Shown: positions 43,990 through 52,815, counted from the stretch's first letter. The stretch: 64,000 nucleotides of DNA from Ruminococcus sp. YE71 (GCF_900119155.1 NZ_FPIR01000001.1:1-64000); one strand, 5' to 3'. Numbers and translations are program-made. The notes: generated by a model not told the origin, from the sequence alone.

Positions 43990-46284
43990 ATGAAATGTAA
44001 GAATATCATCGCTATCGGGTGCGCGGCTCTGCTGACCGTTTCGGCTCTCAGCGGCTGCGGCAAGAAGGATAAGGAGGGCGGCAGCGGCGGCTCCGAAAGC
44101 TCCGCCGATACCGTAAATACCGCTTACTACAACGCTCAGCCGAAAGACACGGGCTGGGACTGGGGCAACGTCCAGATAGTCGGCGGCGGCTTCATCCCGA
44201 ATATCATCTATAACCCCACCGAAGAAGGCCTCGCGTACCTGCGTACCGACATAGGCGGCGCTTACCGTCTTGACAAGGAAAAGGGCGAGTGGGTCTGCAT
44301 CACCGACTTCATCGGCGGCGACGACTGGAACCTCATGGGTATCGAGTCTATCGCCACCGACCCCGTCGAGCCCAACAGAGTCTATCTCGCGGCAGGCACC
44401 TACACTTCCGCCGAGGGCGCGATGCTGCTTTCCGAGGACTACGGCAAGAACTGGGTCAAGGTCGATACCGAATTCCGCATGGGTGGCAACGAGGTCGGAC
44501 GCGGCTGCGGCGAACGCTTGCAGGTAGACCCCTGTGATAACAGCGTCATCTACTACGGTTCCCGCGCGGACGGTCTGTTCCGCTCGGAGGACTACGGCAA
44601 GACCTGGAACGAGGTCGGCTCCTTCCCGACCAAGGGCGGTTACACTGAGGAAGGCTACAATATCGGCGTGACATGGATCGCCTTCGACAAGTCCTCGGGC
44701 AGCAAGGGCGAACGCTGCAAGACCATCTTCGCAGGCGTGGCAAGGCGCGACGACGGCAACGTCATCATGCGCTCGGACGACGGCGGCGAGAGCTGGACTG
44801 AGGTCGAGAACCCCTACTACGAGCGCCTCAAAGCCAACAAGGGTATGAAGCCTATCCAGGGCGAGATAAGCTCGGACGGGTATCTCTACTGCACCTTCGG
44901 CGACAAGGCGGGGCCCAATCAGGTGACCCGCGGCTCGGTGCAGAAGTACAGCATCGCCGACGGAACATGGACGGAGATAACCCCCGACTACGGCTACACC
45001 TGCGGCTACAGCGGTCTTTCGGTCAACCCCAACGACCCGAACATGATCGTCGTTACCACTCTTGACCTGTGGGCGGTTGTGGACAATGTGTTTACTTCCT
45101 TCGACGGCGGCAGCAGCTGGACGGGCATCTGGGATACCGAGTCCACGAAGAAGAACTACACCCTCGACATCAGCGAGAGCGAATGGCTCGACTGGCAGGG
45201 TCAGCTCAAACCGGGCTGGTGGATGACGGGCGTCGCGATAAACCCCTTCGACCCCGACGAGATAATGTACGGCACGGGCGCGACCCTCTTCAAGACCGAC
45301 AACCTCACCAAGTGCAAGGACGAGCCCGTGAACATCTCCGTGGCGGCAAAGGGCGTTGAGGAAACGGCGATCTTCCAGTTCGTTTCGCCGAATCAGAACG
45401 ATGAGAACGCCCCCGAGCTTTACAGCATCCTCGGCGACCTCTACGGCTTCCGTCACGACGACGTGAACAAGGCCCCGAAGGAGCATTTCGGCGACTTCAA
45501 GTCCACCTCGCTCGACTGCGCGGCGCTCGACTACAACTACGTCGTCCGTGCGACCGACGACGACAACGGCACCATCTGGTACTCGACCGACGGCACGGCA
45601 AGCTGGCAGGCAGTCGAATCGCTCCCCGACGACAAGAACTACAAGCTGAAAAAGACGGGCGGCACGGTGAAGCTGAGCGCGGACGGCAAGACGATACTGT
45701 GGCAGCCGGGCATCTCGGGTTCAAACGTGTGGCTGACCCACGACTTCGGCAAGACATGGGAGAAGCCCGACCTTCCAGGCGGCTGTCAGATAGAGACCGA
45801 CAAGGTGAATCCCGACCGTTTCTACGCTGTTCACGACGGCAAGTTCTACGTGACCGCGGACAGCGGAAAGACGTGGGAGATAGCCGCGGAGATGCTGGTA
45901 GCGAACTTCACCTACATGGCGGCGCCCGACACCGAGGGCGACCTGTGGATAACGGTCGGAACAGGCGGCGTGTACTATCTCGACGCGGATGACGGCGGAC
46001 AGCTGACGCGTGCTTCGGAGAACATCAACGACTGTCAGGCGCTCGGCATGGGAAAAGCGGCGGACGGTGCGGACTACATGACCTTCTATATGCTGGGCGA
46101 AGCCAACGGTGAGGGAAAAGGCGTGTATATGTCCACCGATAAGTGCGTGACATGGACGAGGATAAACGATGACACGCAGAAATGGGGCAACGTAAACAAC
46201 TTCATCGCAGGCGACCCCAAGACCTTCGGAAGAGTCTATATCTCGACAAACGGCCGCGGCATAATAATGGGAAACAAAAAATAA
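43990..46284 (+). CDS. GH74-type xyloglucanase-like lipoprotein
   Basis: A 764-residue surface lipoprotein: signal peptide with lipobox SALSGC (Cys23), a Gly/Ser/Asp linker to about 45, then two seven-bladed beta-propellers typical of GH74. Evidence includes WGNVQIVGGGFIPNIIYNP, YLRTDIGGAYR with the first catalytic Asp (Asp87), repeated Asp-box-like SEDYGKNW, SEDYGKTW and SDDGGESW motifs, and the C-terminal GRVYISTNGRGIIMG. GH74 enzymes cut the beta-1,4-glucan backbone of xyloglucan. The second catalytic Asp was not placed with certainty. AGGAGA precedes the ATG. With GH36 upstream this suggests a plant-cell-wall glycan cluster. Confidence 0.92.
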   Translation: MKCKNIIAIGCAALLTVSALSGCGKKDKEGGSGGSESSADTVNTAYYNAQPKDTGWDWGNVQIVGGGFIPNIIYNPTEEGLAYLRTDIGGAYRLDKEKGEWVCITDFIGGDDWNLMGIESIATDPVEPNRVYLAAGTYTSAEGAMLLSEDYGKNWVKVDTEFRMGGNEVGRGCGERLQVDPCDNSVIYYGSRADGLFRSEDYGKTWNEVGSFPTKGGYTEEGYNIGVTWIAFDKSSGSKGERCKTIFAGVARRDDGNVIMRSDDGGESWTEVENPYYERLKANKGMKPIQGEISSDGYLYCTFGDKAGPNQVTRGSVQKYSIADGTWTEITPDYGYTCGYSGLSVNPNDPNMIVVTTLDLWAVVDNVFTSFDGGSSWTGIWDTESTKKNYTLDISESEWLDWQGQLKPGWWMTGVAINPFDPDEIMYGTGATLFKTDNLTKCKDEPVNISVAAKGVEETAIFQFVSPNQNDENAPELYSILGDLYGFRHDDVNKAPKEHFGDFKSTSLDCAALDYNYVVRATDDDNGTIWYSTDGTASWQAVESLPDDKNYKLKKTGGTVKLSADGKTILWQPGISGSNVWLTHDFGKTWEKPDLPGGCQIETDKVNPDRFYAVHDGKFYVTADSGKTWEIAAEMLVANFTYMAAPDTEGDLWITVGTGGVYYLDADDGGQLTRASENINDCQALGMGKAADGADYMTFYMLGEANGEGKGVYMSTDKCVTWTRINDDTQKWGNVNNFIAGDPKTFGRVYISTNGRGIIMGNKK

Positions 46285-46342
46285 CACAAACATCCCCCAC
46301 AAAAAACACAATCGCAAAACAAGAACAAGGAAGTGAACAGTA

Positions 46343-46876
46343 ATGGCAGACTCAAACACAACAAAAAAAGCACTCGCGGACGGACTGAAGACCCTGATGG
46401 AACACAAACAGTTCGCAAAGATAAGCGTAGGCGATATATGCGAGACCTGCGGTATGAACCGCAAGAGCTTTTACTACCACTTCCGCGATAAGTACGACCT
46501 CGTCAACTGGATATTCTATACCGAGTTCGTGCAGGCGCTCAACTACCGCCCCGAGGATAACGGCTGGCAGCACCTGACCGACGTCTGCGGCTACTTCTAC
46601 GATAACAAACGCTTCTACCGAAAGGCACTCCAGATCGAGGGGCAGAACTCCTTCAAGGACTACTTCCACGACATCCTTGAGGCGATTCTGCTCGAATACC
46701 TCAAACAATACTTCGGCAACGAAAAGGAGTCGGAGTTCGCGGCGGAGTTCTTCTCTGACGCAGTCATCTGCTCGATGATACGCTGGCTGACCTCGAAAGA
46801 CCCCGTAAAGCCCGCGGAATTCACCGAACAGATACACAGCTGCATGAAGGGCGTCAAGGCATACAGACTTGGATAA
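46343..46876 (+). CDS. TetR/AcrR-family transcriptional regulator
   Basis: A 177-residue regulator. The N-terminal helix-turn-helix is KISVGDICETCGMNRKSFYYHFRDKYDLVNWIF (in parts), characteristic of TetR proteins, especially the DhaS-like group with a C-terminal TetR_C_8 domain (NGWQHLTDVCGYFYDNKRFYRKAL). The ATG follows AAGGAAG. It is 58 bases after the GH74 gene and could control the cluster. A hairpin overlaps its stop codon. Confidence 0.9.
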   Translation: MADSNTTKKALADGLKTLMEHKQFAKISVGDICETCGMNRKSFYYHFRDKYDLVNWIFYTEFVQALNYRPEDNGWQHLTDVCGYFYDNKRFYRKALQIEGQNSFKDYFHDILEAILLEYLKQYFGNEKESEFAAEFFSDAVICSMIRWLTSKDPVKPAEFTEQIHSCMKGVKAYRLG

Positions 46877-46900
46877 ACTTTTTTCAACAATTTATCCAAG
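46868..46900 (+). other. Hairpin over the tetR stop codon
   Basis: A perfect 10-bp inverted repeat (CTTGGATAAA at 46868-46877, TTTATCCAAG at 46891-46900) includes the tetR stop codon. There is no U-tract after it on the plus strand, though the loop is U-rich. It may be a weak terminator or a stability element. Confidence 0.5.
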
Positions 46901-46969
46901 GTATACCATTGAATAATCTAAAAAATTACCAAAAAACAGAGATTGTGTAAATAATAGCCACAAAAACTA

Positions 46970-47021
46970 TTGACAAAAAAAGTAAATCGGGTTATAATTA
47001 TATTATTGATGATGACCCGAT
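46970..47021 (+). promoter_or_regulatory. Promoter and inverted-repeat operator of the marR-like gene at 47094
   Basis: A consensus promoter TTGACA-17-TATAAT lies at 46970-46998. ATCGGGT (46986-46992) and ACCCGAT (47015-47021) form an inverted repeat spanning the -10 and the initiation site, well placed for repression. A leader hairpin ACAGCTGC/GCAGCTGT follows at 47033-47054. Confidence 0.72.
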
Positions 47022-47093
47022 ATACACTGCTGACAGCTGCTTTCGGGCAGCTGTTCGCATTATGGGGAGATTTTTTTGAAAGGGGGAGATGTC

Positions 47094-47516
47094 TTGAACG
47101 ATCACAAAGCAGACGCACAGGCGTGCCTGTTTACGATCTATCCCGTTCTCAGAAGAGCGATGTATGAGGCATTCGACAAACAGACCACCAAGGTCACAAG
47201 AACTCAGCAGATAATCCTGATAACGATGTCGGATATGGCTACGCTCAGTATGTCGCAACTTGCAAGAAAGATCGACACAAGCAACGAACAGGCTACTCGC
47301 GCCGTGACTCAGCTCGTGAACCTCGGATATATCGACAGGTTCCAGAACGAACAGAATCACCGCATCGTGAATATCAGACTCACTGAAAAAGCCATGCAGC
47401 TGCTCAATATCATCAACAGCACAGCCGAGGAGATACTCGCCGACCGCTACGGTCAGAACGGCTACTCGGACATAAAAAAACACCTCGGGGCACTGGCAGC
47501 AAGCTTCGGCAATTAA
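47094..47516 (+). CDS. MarR-family transcriptional regulator
   Basis: A 140-residue MarR protein: N-terminal helices (FTIYPVLRRAMYEAFDK), the HTH MSQLARKIDTSNEQATRAVTQLVNLGYI (in parts) and the wing RFQNEQNHRIVNIRLTEKA. A TTG at 47094 was chosen as start because AGGGGGAG ends 5 bases before it. No transporter or enzyme adjoins it in an operon, so it may act only on itself and on distant genes. An operator-like repeat overlaps its promoter. Confidence 0.88.
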   Translation: MNDHKADAQACLFTIYPVLRRAMYEAFDKQTTKVTRTQQIILITMSDMATLSMSQLARKIDTSNEQATRAVTQLVNLGYIDRFQNEQNHRIVNIRLTEKAMQLLNIINSTAEEILADRYGQNGYSDIKKHLGALAASFGN

Positions 47517-47535
47517 GAAGATCTATAATGACAAC

Positions 47536-47580
47536 TGAAAAAAGGACGTTTCCGTCATCGGGAACGTCCTTGATTTTTTT
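47536..47580. terminator. Bidirectional terminator between converging genes
   Basis: AAGGACGTTTCC (47542-47553) pairs with GGAACGTCCTT (47561-47571), with one extra base in the left arm. U-tracts lie on both sides (TTTTTTT after it on plus, AAAAA before it). It serves the MarR gene and the deacetylase gene. Confidence 0.85.
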
Positions 47581-47583
47581 GCA

Positions 47584-48423
47584 TTATTCCTCGCGTTTTT
47601 CGACCACGGAGAAGGTGCGGTAGCGCCCCCACAGCTCGTCGGCAGGGTCGATGCCCTTCGCCTCGAACAGCTCCGACACGGTCACAAACTCATAGCCCTG
47701 CTCGGCGAGGGACGGGATTATTGTCTCCAGCGCCTCGACCGTCGCGAAGTTCTGCGGCTGGTCGTGCAGCAGGATTATCGCGCCGTCGCAAGCCTGCTCA
47801 AGGGTCTTGTCGATACGCTCCTGCACCGTCACCGCGCTGTCCCAGTCGTTGCAGCCGTAGCCCGAGATGAAGCAGAGGTCGATATTCTCATACATATCCA
47901 TATTCACCGCGATATACGGCGGTCTGAAAAAAGTCGAGCCCTTGCCGATGATGCCCGTTATCAGCTCCTCGGTCTTTGAGATCTCTTCCTTCATCTGATC
48001 GGGTGTCATCTTGGTGAAGTACTCGTGCGTATATGAATGATCGGCGATCTCACAGCCCATGAGGTACGCCCTCTTCACCACCTCCGCGTTATCATCGTTG
48101 ATATTCTGCCCGATGAGGAAGAAGGTTCCGACCGCGTCGTTTTTCTCCAGCAGGTCAAGCACCTGCGGCGTGCAGGTGGTATTCGGGCCGTCGTCGAAGG
48201 TCAGCGCGATGAGCGGTTTTTCGGGGTCGTAGGTATGCTCCTTCGGAACGAGCACCTCGGGTTCGGACGAGCTGTCCTCAGGTGTCGTTTCCGCAGCCGA
48301 GACCGTTTCGGCGGGCTTGTCCGCGGCTGACGTGCTCTCGCCGTCCGCGTTATCCGAGCCTGCGCAGCCTGATAACATCACAGCTGCGAACAGGATGGGG
48401 AATATTCGTTTCTTAATGTTCAT
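47584..48423 (-). CDS. Polysaccharide deacetylase lipoprotein (NodB domain, CE4)
   Basis: A 279-residue protein with a lipoprotein signal (FPILFAAVMLSGCAG, Cys20), a Ser/Glu/Thr-rich linker to about 70, and a NodB domain: ALTFDDGPN with the catalytic and metal Asp pair, EIADHSYTHEYF with the metal His pair, FFRPPYI, and IILLHDQP near the end. It deacetylates peptidoglycan or another N-acetylated polysaccharide at the surface. Start at 48423 with AGGAAG upstream; the longer open frame runs into repeat B2 and is rejected. Confidence 0.93.
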   Translation of the reverse strand: MNIKKRIFPILFAAVMLSGCAGSDNADGESTSAADKPAETVSAAETTPEDSSSEPEVLVPKEHTYDPEKPLIALTFDDGPNTTCTPQVLDLLEKNDAVGTFFLIGQNINDDNAEVVKRAYLMGCEIADHSYTHEYFTKMTPDQMKEEISKTEELITGIIGKGSTFFRPPYIAVNMDMYENIDLCFISGYGCNDWDSAVTVQERIDKTLEQACDGAIILLHDQPQNFATVEALETIIPSLAEQGYEFVTVSELFEAKGIDPADELWGRYRTFSVVEKREE

Positions 48424-48439
48424 TTTCTTCCTTTCGGTT

Positions 48440-48785
48440 TCTTGGTGGGTTTGTGCGGGTTTTGTTGATCGCTGACGCGATCTGGGGTGTTTCACTCGAA
48501 TCGCTTCGCTCTCTCGCGAAAATAAAATCGGCAAATCGTGTGTTCTTGATTTGTTGGAGTTGGCTTCTCTTTCAGAGCCTTTCGGGACGTTTTTTCGGGA
48601 TTTGCCGATTTTATATGTGGGATGTTCATTTGGCTCTCTTACGGGTCAAAGCCACATTCCCTGGGCGGGGACGCCGTCCCCGAGCCCCTGCTGGGGGAGC
48701 CTTTGTAGCCGTGCGCAGCTAAGGCGGGGGTCTCCCTCCCTCCTAAACTTTTTTAGACTCTGGCGTGTACGGGACGTTGGTGCGT
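48440..48785 (-). repeat. Dispersed repeat family B, copy B2
   Basis: Fills the gap between glgX and the deacetylase gene. In the glgX sense it begins right after the stop with CGTCCCGTACACGCCAGAG, then TTTAGGAGGGAGGGAGAC, the shared CTTAGCTGCGCACGGC module and a GGGGACGGCGTCCCCG hairpin. The 93-base core (48522-48614) has perfect arms ATAAAATCGGCAAATC, and the GCGAGAGAGCGAAGCGATTCGAGTG tail (in parts) follows. It is nearly identical to B1 and B3 in the first half. Confidence 0.9.
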
Positions 48786-48788
48786 TTT

Positions 48789-50873
48789 TTACAACTTCAC
48801 TATCGAAACTGCTACTGCGCTTCTCGGCGCAAGCCGCAGCGTGCTGCCGTCGCGATGTATCATCTCATTGAAATTCGTTCCGCGCTTATACGGCGCATTG
48901 GTGTAGAAATCCACATTCCAGCCATACCCCTCGGGCAGCCACGGAAGCTCGGTCGGACATTCCTCCCAGTAGGCATTGAACGCGATAAACACCGCGTCCT
49001 CACAGCCGCGCTTGTCCCTGCCCGCAAACATTATGCCTATAACATGGTCGTCGTCGCGGAACGAATCGTTCCATGCGCGTGTGTTGTGTATGCTCACATC
49101 GGGGAACCCCAGCCCCGATTTCTCCGTGCTGTGCCTTATGACCTCGTGCTTCTTGCGGTAGGCTATCATGTCCTGCACGAAATCGTGTATCTCGCGGTAT
49201 TTTTTCAGCCTCGTCCAGTCCAGCCACGATACCTCGTTGTCCTGACAGTAGGCGTTGTTGTTGCCGTACTGCGTGTTGCAGAACTCGTCTCCCGCATAGA
49301 ACATGACCGCTCCCCTGCTGCATAGCAGCGCGGTGAACGCGTTCTTTATCATGCGCATCCTCAGACCGTTTATCTGAGGGTCTTTCGTCTCGCCCTCGAC
49401 TCCGCAGTTCCAGCTGGTGTTGCTGTTGTCGCCGTCGGTGTTCTTCCAGCCGTTCTCCTCGTTGTGCTTGGTGTTGTAGCTGTAGAGGTCGTACATGGTG
49501 AACCCGTCGTGGCAGGTCAGGAAATTCACCGAAGCGTCCTGTCCTCTCAGGTCGGGGGGATACAGGTCAGTCGAACCCAGTATCCGCTGAACAGCCGCCC
49601 ACGCCATGTTGTGGTCGCCCTTGAGGAAACAGCGCAGGTCGTCGCGGAAACGTCCGTTCCACTCAGCCCACCTGTTCCACGAGGGGAAACTGCCCACCTG
49701 ATACAGACCGCCCGCGTCCCAAGCCTCCGCGATGAGCTTCGTTCCGCTGAGGATAGGGTCATACGCGATGGTCTTCAACAGCGGAGGATTTTCGAGGGGC
49801 GTACCGTCCTCTCGCCTGCCGAGTATCGAAGCAAGGTCAAACCTGAACCCGTCCACGCGGTACTCGATGACCCAGTATCTCAGGCACTCGATGATGAACT
49901 GCTGAACGATGGGGTGGTTGCAGTTCATGGTGTTGCCGCATCCGCTGAAATTGAAATACTTCCCCTCGGGGGTGAGCATATAGTAAACGTTGTTGTCGAG
50001 CCCCTTGAAGGAGAATATCGTGCCGTCCTCGTTTCCCTCGGAAGTGTGGTTGAACACCACGTCGAGGAACACCAGCAGACCGTTCTCGTTGCAGGTCTTG
50101 ATGAGCCGTTTGAGCTCGTCGCCCTCGTGGTTGTACTCGACCGCGGAAGCGTAAGCGGTATTCGGCGCGAAGAAGCAGGTCGTATTATACCCCCAGTAAT
50201 TCATCAGCAGACTGCCCTCATGCTGACGCTCCTCGTAAAGCTCGTCGAACTCGAATATCGGCATCAGCTCGATGGCGTTGACGCCGAGCTTTTTGAGGTA
50301 AGGTATCTTCTCGATAACGCCGTCGAAGGTCCCGGGGTTCGCCACTCCCGAGGACTTATGCTGAGTGAATCCGCGGACGTGCAGCTCATATATCACAAGG
50401 TCGCTGAAGGGTATCTCCTTTTTCTCGAAGGTGCCCCAGTCGAAGCTGTCGTTGACGACGCGGGCGTGATAGCCGTATCTCCGTCCCGACCTCGCCCCCC
50501 ATACGCTCTGACCCGTAACAGCTCTCGCATACGGGTCAAGGATATTCGTATCCTCGTTGAAAAGCAAGCCTTTTTCGGGGTTATACTCACCCTTGAAGCG
50601 GTAGCAGTATTCTATCTCGTAAATATCGAGTCCGTATATCATTATCGACCAGGTGTCGCCGATGCGGTAGCTGTCGGGGATAGGCACGACCGCGAAGGGG
50701 TCAGCCTCTCCGCGGCGGAAAAGCACAACGGAACAGCCTGTCGCGTTAGCCGAGTGGATGGTAAAGTTTACTGCGTGGAGCATCGCGGAAGCGCCGTTGA
50801 GGGTATAGATACCCGGGCGGCAGTCAAAACCCGCGATCTTATCGGTAGCCTTATAGGTTGCGGAATTTTTCAA
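48789..50873 (-). CDS. glgX: Glycogen debranching enzyme / isoamylase type (GH13_11)
   Basis: A 694-residue alpha-amylase-superfamily enzyme: N-terminal CBM48-like domain (FDCRPGIYTLNGASAMLHAV), then the (beta/alpha)8 catalytic domain with VVFNHTSEG (region I), YRVDGFRFDLASILGR with the nucleophile Asp (II), LIAEAWDAGGLYQVGSF with the acid/base Glu (III) and LTCHDGFTMYDL with the stabilising HD pair (IV). It cleaves alpha-1,6 branches of glycogen. The start is TTG at 50873, preceded by GGGAGTG; the ATG overlapping that site is out of frame. It has a TTGAAA-17-TATAAT promoter. Not clustered with other glycogen genes. Confidence 0.9.
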   Translation of the reverse strand: MKNSATYKATDKIAGFDCRPGIYTLNGASAMLHAVNFTIHSANATGCSVVLFRRGEADPFAVVPIPDSYRIGDTWSIMIYGLDIYEIEYCYRFKGEYNPEKGLLFNEDTNILDPYARAVTGQSVWGARSGRRYGYHARVVNDSFDWGTFEKKEIPFSDLVIYELHVRGFTQHKSSGVANPGTFDGVIEKIPYLKKLGVNAIELMPIFEFDELYEERQHEGSLLMNYWGYNTTCFFAPNTAYASAVEYNHEGDELKRLIKTCNENGLLVFLDVVFNHTSEGNEDGTIFSFKGLDNNVYYMLTPEGKYFNFSGCGNTMNCNHPIVQQFIIECLRYWVIEYRVDGFRFDLASILGRREDGTPLENPPLLKTIAYDPILSGTKLIAEAWDAGGLYQVGSFPSWNRWAEWNGRFRDDLRCFLKGDHNMAWAAVQRILGSTDLYPPDLRGQDASVNFLTCHDGFTMYDLYSYNTKHNEENGWKNTDGDNSNTSWNCGVEGETKDPQINGLRMRMIKNAFTALLCSRGAVMFYAGDEFCNTQYGNNNAYCQDNEVSWLDWTRLKKYREIHDFVQDMIAYRKKHEVIRHSTEKSGLGFPDVSIHNTRAWNDSFRDDDHVIGIMFAGRDKRGCEDAVFIAFNAYWEECPTELPWLPEGYGWNVDFYTNAPYKRGTNFNEMIHRDGSTLRLAPRSAVAVSIVKL

Positions 50874-51013
50874 GTAGCATCACTCCCTGTCTGATCCTGT
50901 CAGATTTTTCTGTATTTCGGAAAACGGACTTGAAATCGGATAAGAGATGAGAAACGTAAGATATCGGAAAAAGGCATCGCTTCTCGATGTTTTTTCGGGT
51001 ATCCCTATATACT

Positions 51014-51042
51014 ATTATAAAGGATTTTCGGGTTTATTTCAA
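51014..51042 (-). promoter_or_regulatory. Promoter of glgX
   Basis: TTGAAA and TATAAT spaced 17 bases on the minus strand. The leader to the TTG start is about 130 bases. Confidence 0.72.
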
Positions 51043-51086
51043 TTGAACATATTTAATGAAAAAATCTGCGGATCTTTGTACAAGTG

Positions 51087-51115
51087 TTGACAATGGTTTG
51101 AATATTTGATATAAT
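51087..51115 (+). promoter_or_regulatory. Promoter upstream of the deaminase gene
   Basis: A consensus TTGACA-17-TATAAT, divergent from the glgX promoter. Initiation is expected near 51122, 177 bases before the deaminase start. Confidence 0.78.
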
Positions 51116-51136
51116 ATATTTGTCAAATAATTTATC

Positions 51137-51186
51137 AGCGGCACTCCGCCGCTCTCGGACAAACGGCGGAGCTGCGGCTTTTTTCG
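51137..51186 (+). terminator. Terminator-like hairpin in the deaminase leader
   Basis: CTCCGCCG (51144-51151) pairs with CGGCGGAG (51164-51171), extended with bulges by AGC..GCA/TGC..GCT, and is followed by TTTTTT. It lies about 15 bases after the expected start of transcription. It could end a short RNA of about 60 bases or attenuate the deaminase gene. Confidence 0.65.
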
Positions 51187-51204
51187 CAAGTCAGGGAGAA
51201 CTTT

Positions 51205-51263
51205 GGCAATAATGCAAGCAGGTGACGTTCAAAGACGCAAGCCGATCGCCGTGCGGTATTGCC
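51205..51263 (+). ncRNA. Structured leader segment of unknown type
   Basis: GGCAATA (51205-51211) and TATTGCC (51257-51263) form a 7-bp closing stem around a GC-rich interior with repeated GCAAGC and GACG words (ACGTTCAAAGACGCAAGCCG). It ends 35 bases before the deaminase ATG. It resembles no riboswitch consensus I can match with confidence. Confidence 0.3.
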
Positions 51264-51298
51264 TTAGTATCTGAAATCTATTATTCGGAGGTGTACTT

Positions 51299-51931
51299 AT
51301 GCTGTACAATGAACTGCCTACACAGTGGCAAAGGATCTTTGAGCTCGAATGGGAATCCCTATGCATGGGAAGCAAGGCCATCGCTGCCGTTATCACTGAT
51401 GAAAACGGCGGGATCATTTCCGAGGCTCGGAATATGACGGGCGAATCGCATATCCCGAACCCCAAGACCGCTCACGCCGAGACCGAGGCTGTCAGAAATC
51501 TCGACATCGACTGCTACCCGAACAAGTGGAACTATACCCTCTACTCGGGTCTCGAACCCTGCGTCATGTGCATGGGAACGCTCGTTATGGGCGGCATCCG
51601 CAAGGTCGAGATAGCCGCACGCGACGACTTCGGCGGCGCGATAGACCTGCTGACCGCCAACGATTTCCTCAAGAACAAAAACGTGCAGGTGGTCTGGCAC
51701 GGCGAACTGCTCGGCGACATCCAGCGCGGTCTGCAAACCATGAGAGAACTTCTCTTCAACACCGACCGCGACAAGCTCGGACGTATGCTCAAAGACTTCT
51801 CGGTGTACAACAAGCGCGGAGTCGATGCGGCGATAAAGCTGGTGGATGACGGCTTCTTCGACGGGAAACAGCCTGCATACTACACCGCCGAGGAAGCGGT
51901 CAACGAGATACTAAACATCATCTCCGACTAA
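51299..51931 (+). CDS. Zinc-dependent nucleoside/cytidine-type deaminase
   Basis: A 210-residue CDA-fold protein. KTAHAETEAV holds the zinc His and catalytic Glu, and EPCVMCMG gives the PCxxC zinc ligands. ARNMTGESHIPNPK lies near the substrate loop. The spacing is like TadA/guanine-deaminase relatives, but the protein is longer, with an 80-residue C-terminal helical part (LGRMLKDFSVYNKRG, YTAEEAVNEILNII). The substrate is not clear. ATG 51299 follows CGGAGGTG. The patatin-like gene follows after 27 bases. Confidence 0.85.
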   Translation: MLYNELPTQWQRIFELEWESLCMGSKAIAAVITDENGGIISEARNMTGESHIPNPKTAHAETEAVRNLDIDCYPNKWNYTLYSGLEPCVMCMGTLVMGGIRKVEIAARDDFGGAIDLLTANDFLKNKNVQVVWHGELLGDIQRGLQTMRELLFNTDRDKLGRMLKDFSVYNKRGVDAAIKLVDDGFFDGKQPAYYTAEEAVNEILNIISD

Positions 51932-51958
51932 AAAACAAAAAAGAAAGAAGAGACCGAT

Positions 51959-52813
51959 ATGTCAAAAACAGTGATCGTAGCCGAGGGCGGCGCGAGCCGT
52001 ACCGCTTATTCGGCAGGTGTCATGGACGCGCTGCTCGAACAGGGCTTCGTGTCGGATATGTTCTACGGGGTCAGCGCGGGAGCGGCTTTCGGCGTGTCCT
52101 ACTGCTCGGGTCAGCAGGGGCGCAACCGCACCCTCGTCACCGACTATATGCCGACTCCGCAGTACTCGGGCGTGAAACATCTCGTGCGACCCGACAACCG
52201 CAGTTTCTACAACCTCGACTACGTTTACAGCAAAGTCCCGAACGAGCTTCTGCCGTTCGATTTTGAAGCGTTCGCGAAGTACAAGGGCAAGTGCGTCGCG
52301 GTCATGACCGACCTCGAAACAGGCGAAGCGGTCTACCCCGACATCCCCCGCGACGACAGGACGTTCACGCATCTGAGGGCGACCTGTGCGCTGCCGCTGC
52401 TGTTTCCGCCCATCGAGATAGACGGCAGGAAGTACATGGACGGCGGCATCGCGGATTCGATACCGTTCCGTCACGCGCTGTCCGAGGGCTGTGACAAGCT
52501 GATCGTGATACTGACGCGTGAGCGTGGATTCAGGAAGTCGCCCGAGCCGACGCTGAAGTTCATACTGAAAGCATTCAGGGCATATCCGAAGTTCTGTCAT
52601 CAGATGATAACGCGTTCGGAGAGGTACAATGAGGACACAGCCGAGCTGGAGAAGTTAAGGCAGGAAGGAAAGGCGTTCATTTTCTATCCGAAGAAGGAGC
52701 TGTTATGTTCGCGGACGGAGTCCGACCCCGGCAAGCTGCTGCATTTATATGATTACGGATTCCGACATGGGATGTGGGCAAAAGACAGCCTTGCAGAGTT
52801 CCTGTCAAGATAG
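51959..52813 (+). CDS. Patatin-like phospholipase family protein
   Basis: A 284-residue serine lipase of the bacterial patatin/RssA group. Visible are the oxyanion glycines EGGASRTAYSAGV, the nucleophile elbow GVSAGA (GxSxG), the DLETGEAVYPD strand, and the catalytic Asp in YMDGGIADSIPF. It lacks a signal peptide and is probably cytosolic or membrane-peripheral. It is likely co-transcribed with the deaminase gene. AAGAAAG is a weak ribosome site. Repeat B3 begins immediately after its stop. Confidence 0.92.
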   Translation: MSKTVIVAEGGASRTAYSAGVMDALLEQGFVSDMFYGVSAGAAFGVSYCSGQQGRNRTLVTDYMPTPQYSGVKHLVRPDNRSFYNLDYVYSKVPNELLPFDFEAFAKYKGKCVAVMTDLETGEAVYPDIPRDDRTFTHLRATCALPLLFPPIEIDGRKYMDGGIADSIPFRHALSEGCDKLIVILTRERGFRKSPEPTLKFILKAFRAYPKFCHQMITRSERYNEDTAELEKLRQEGKAFIFYPKKELLCSRTESDPGKLLHLYDYGFRHGMWAKDSLAEFLSR

Positions 52814-52815
52814 CA

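Noticed and set aside
51205-51263. GEMM-type (cyclic di-GMP) riboswitch, because of GACGCAAGCC
   Set aside because: The other conserved blocks and the paired stem between them are missing, and the segment lies after a terminator rather than before one.
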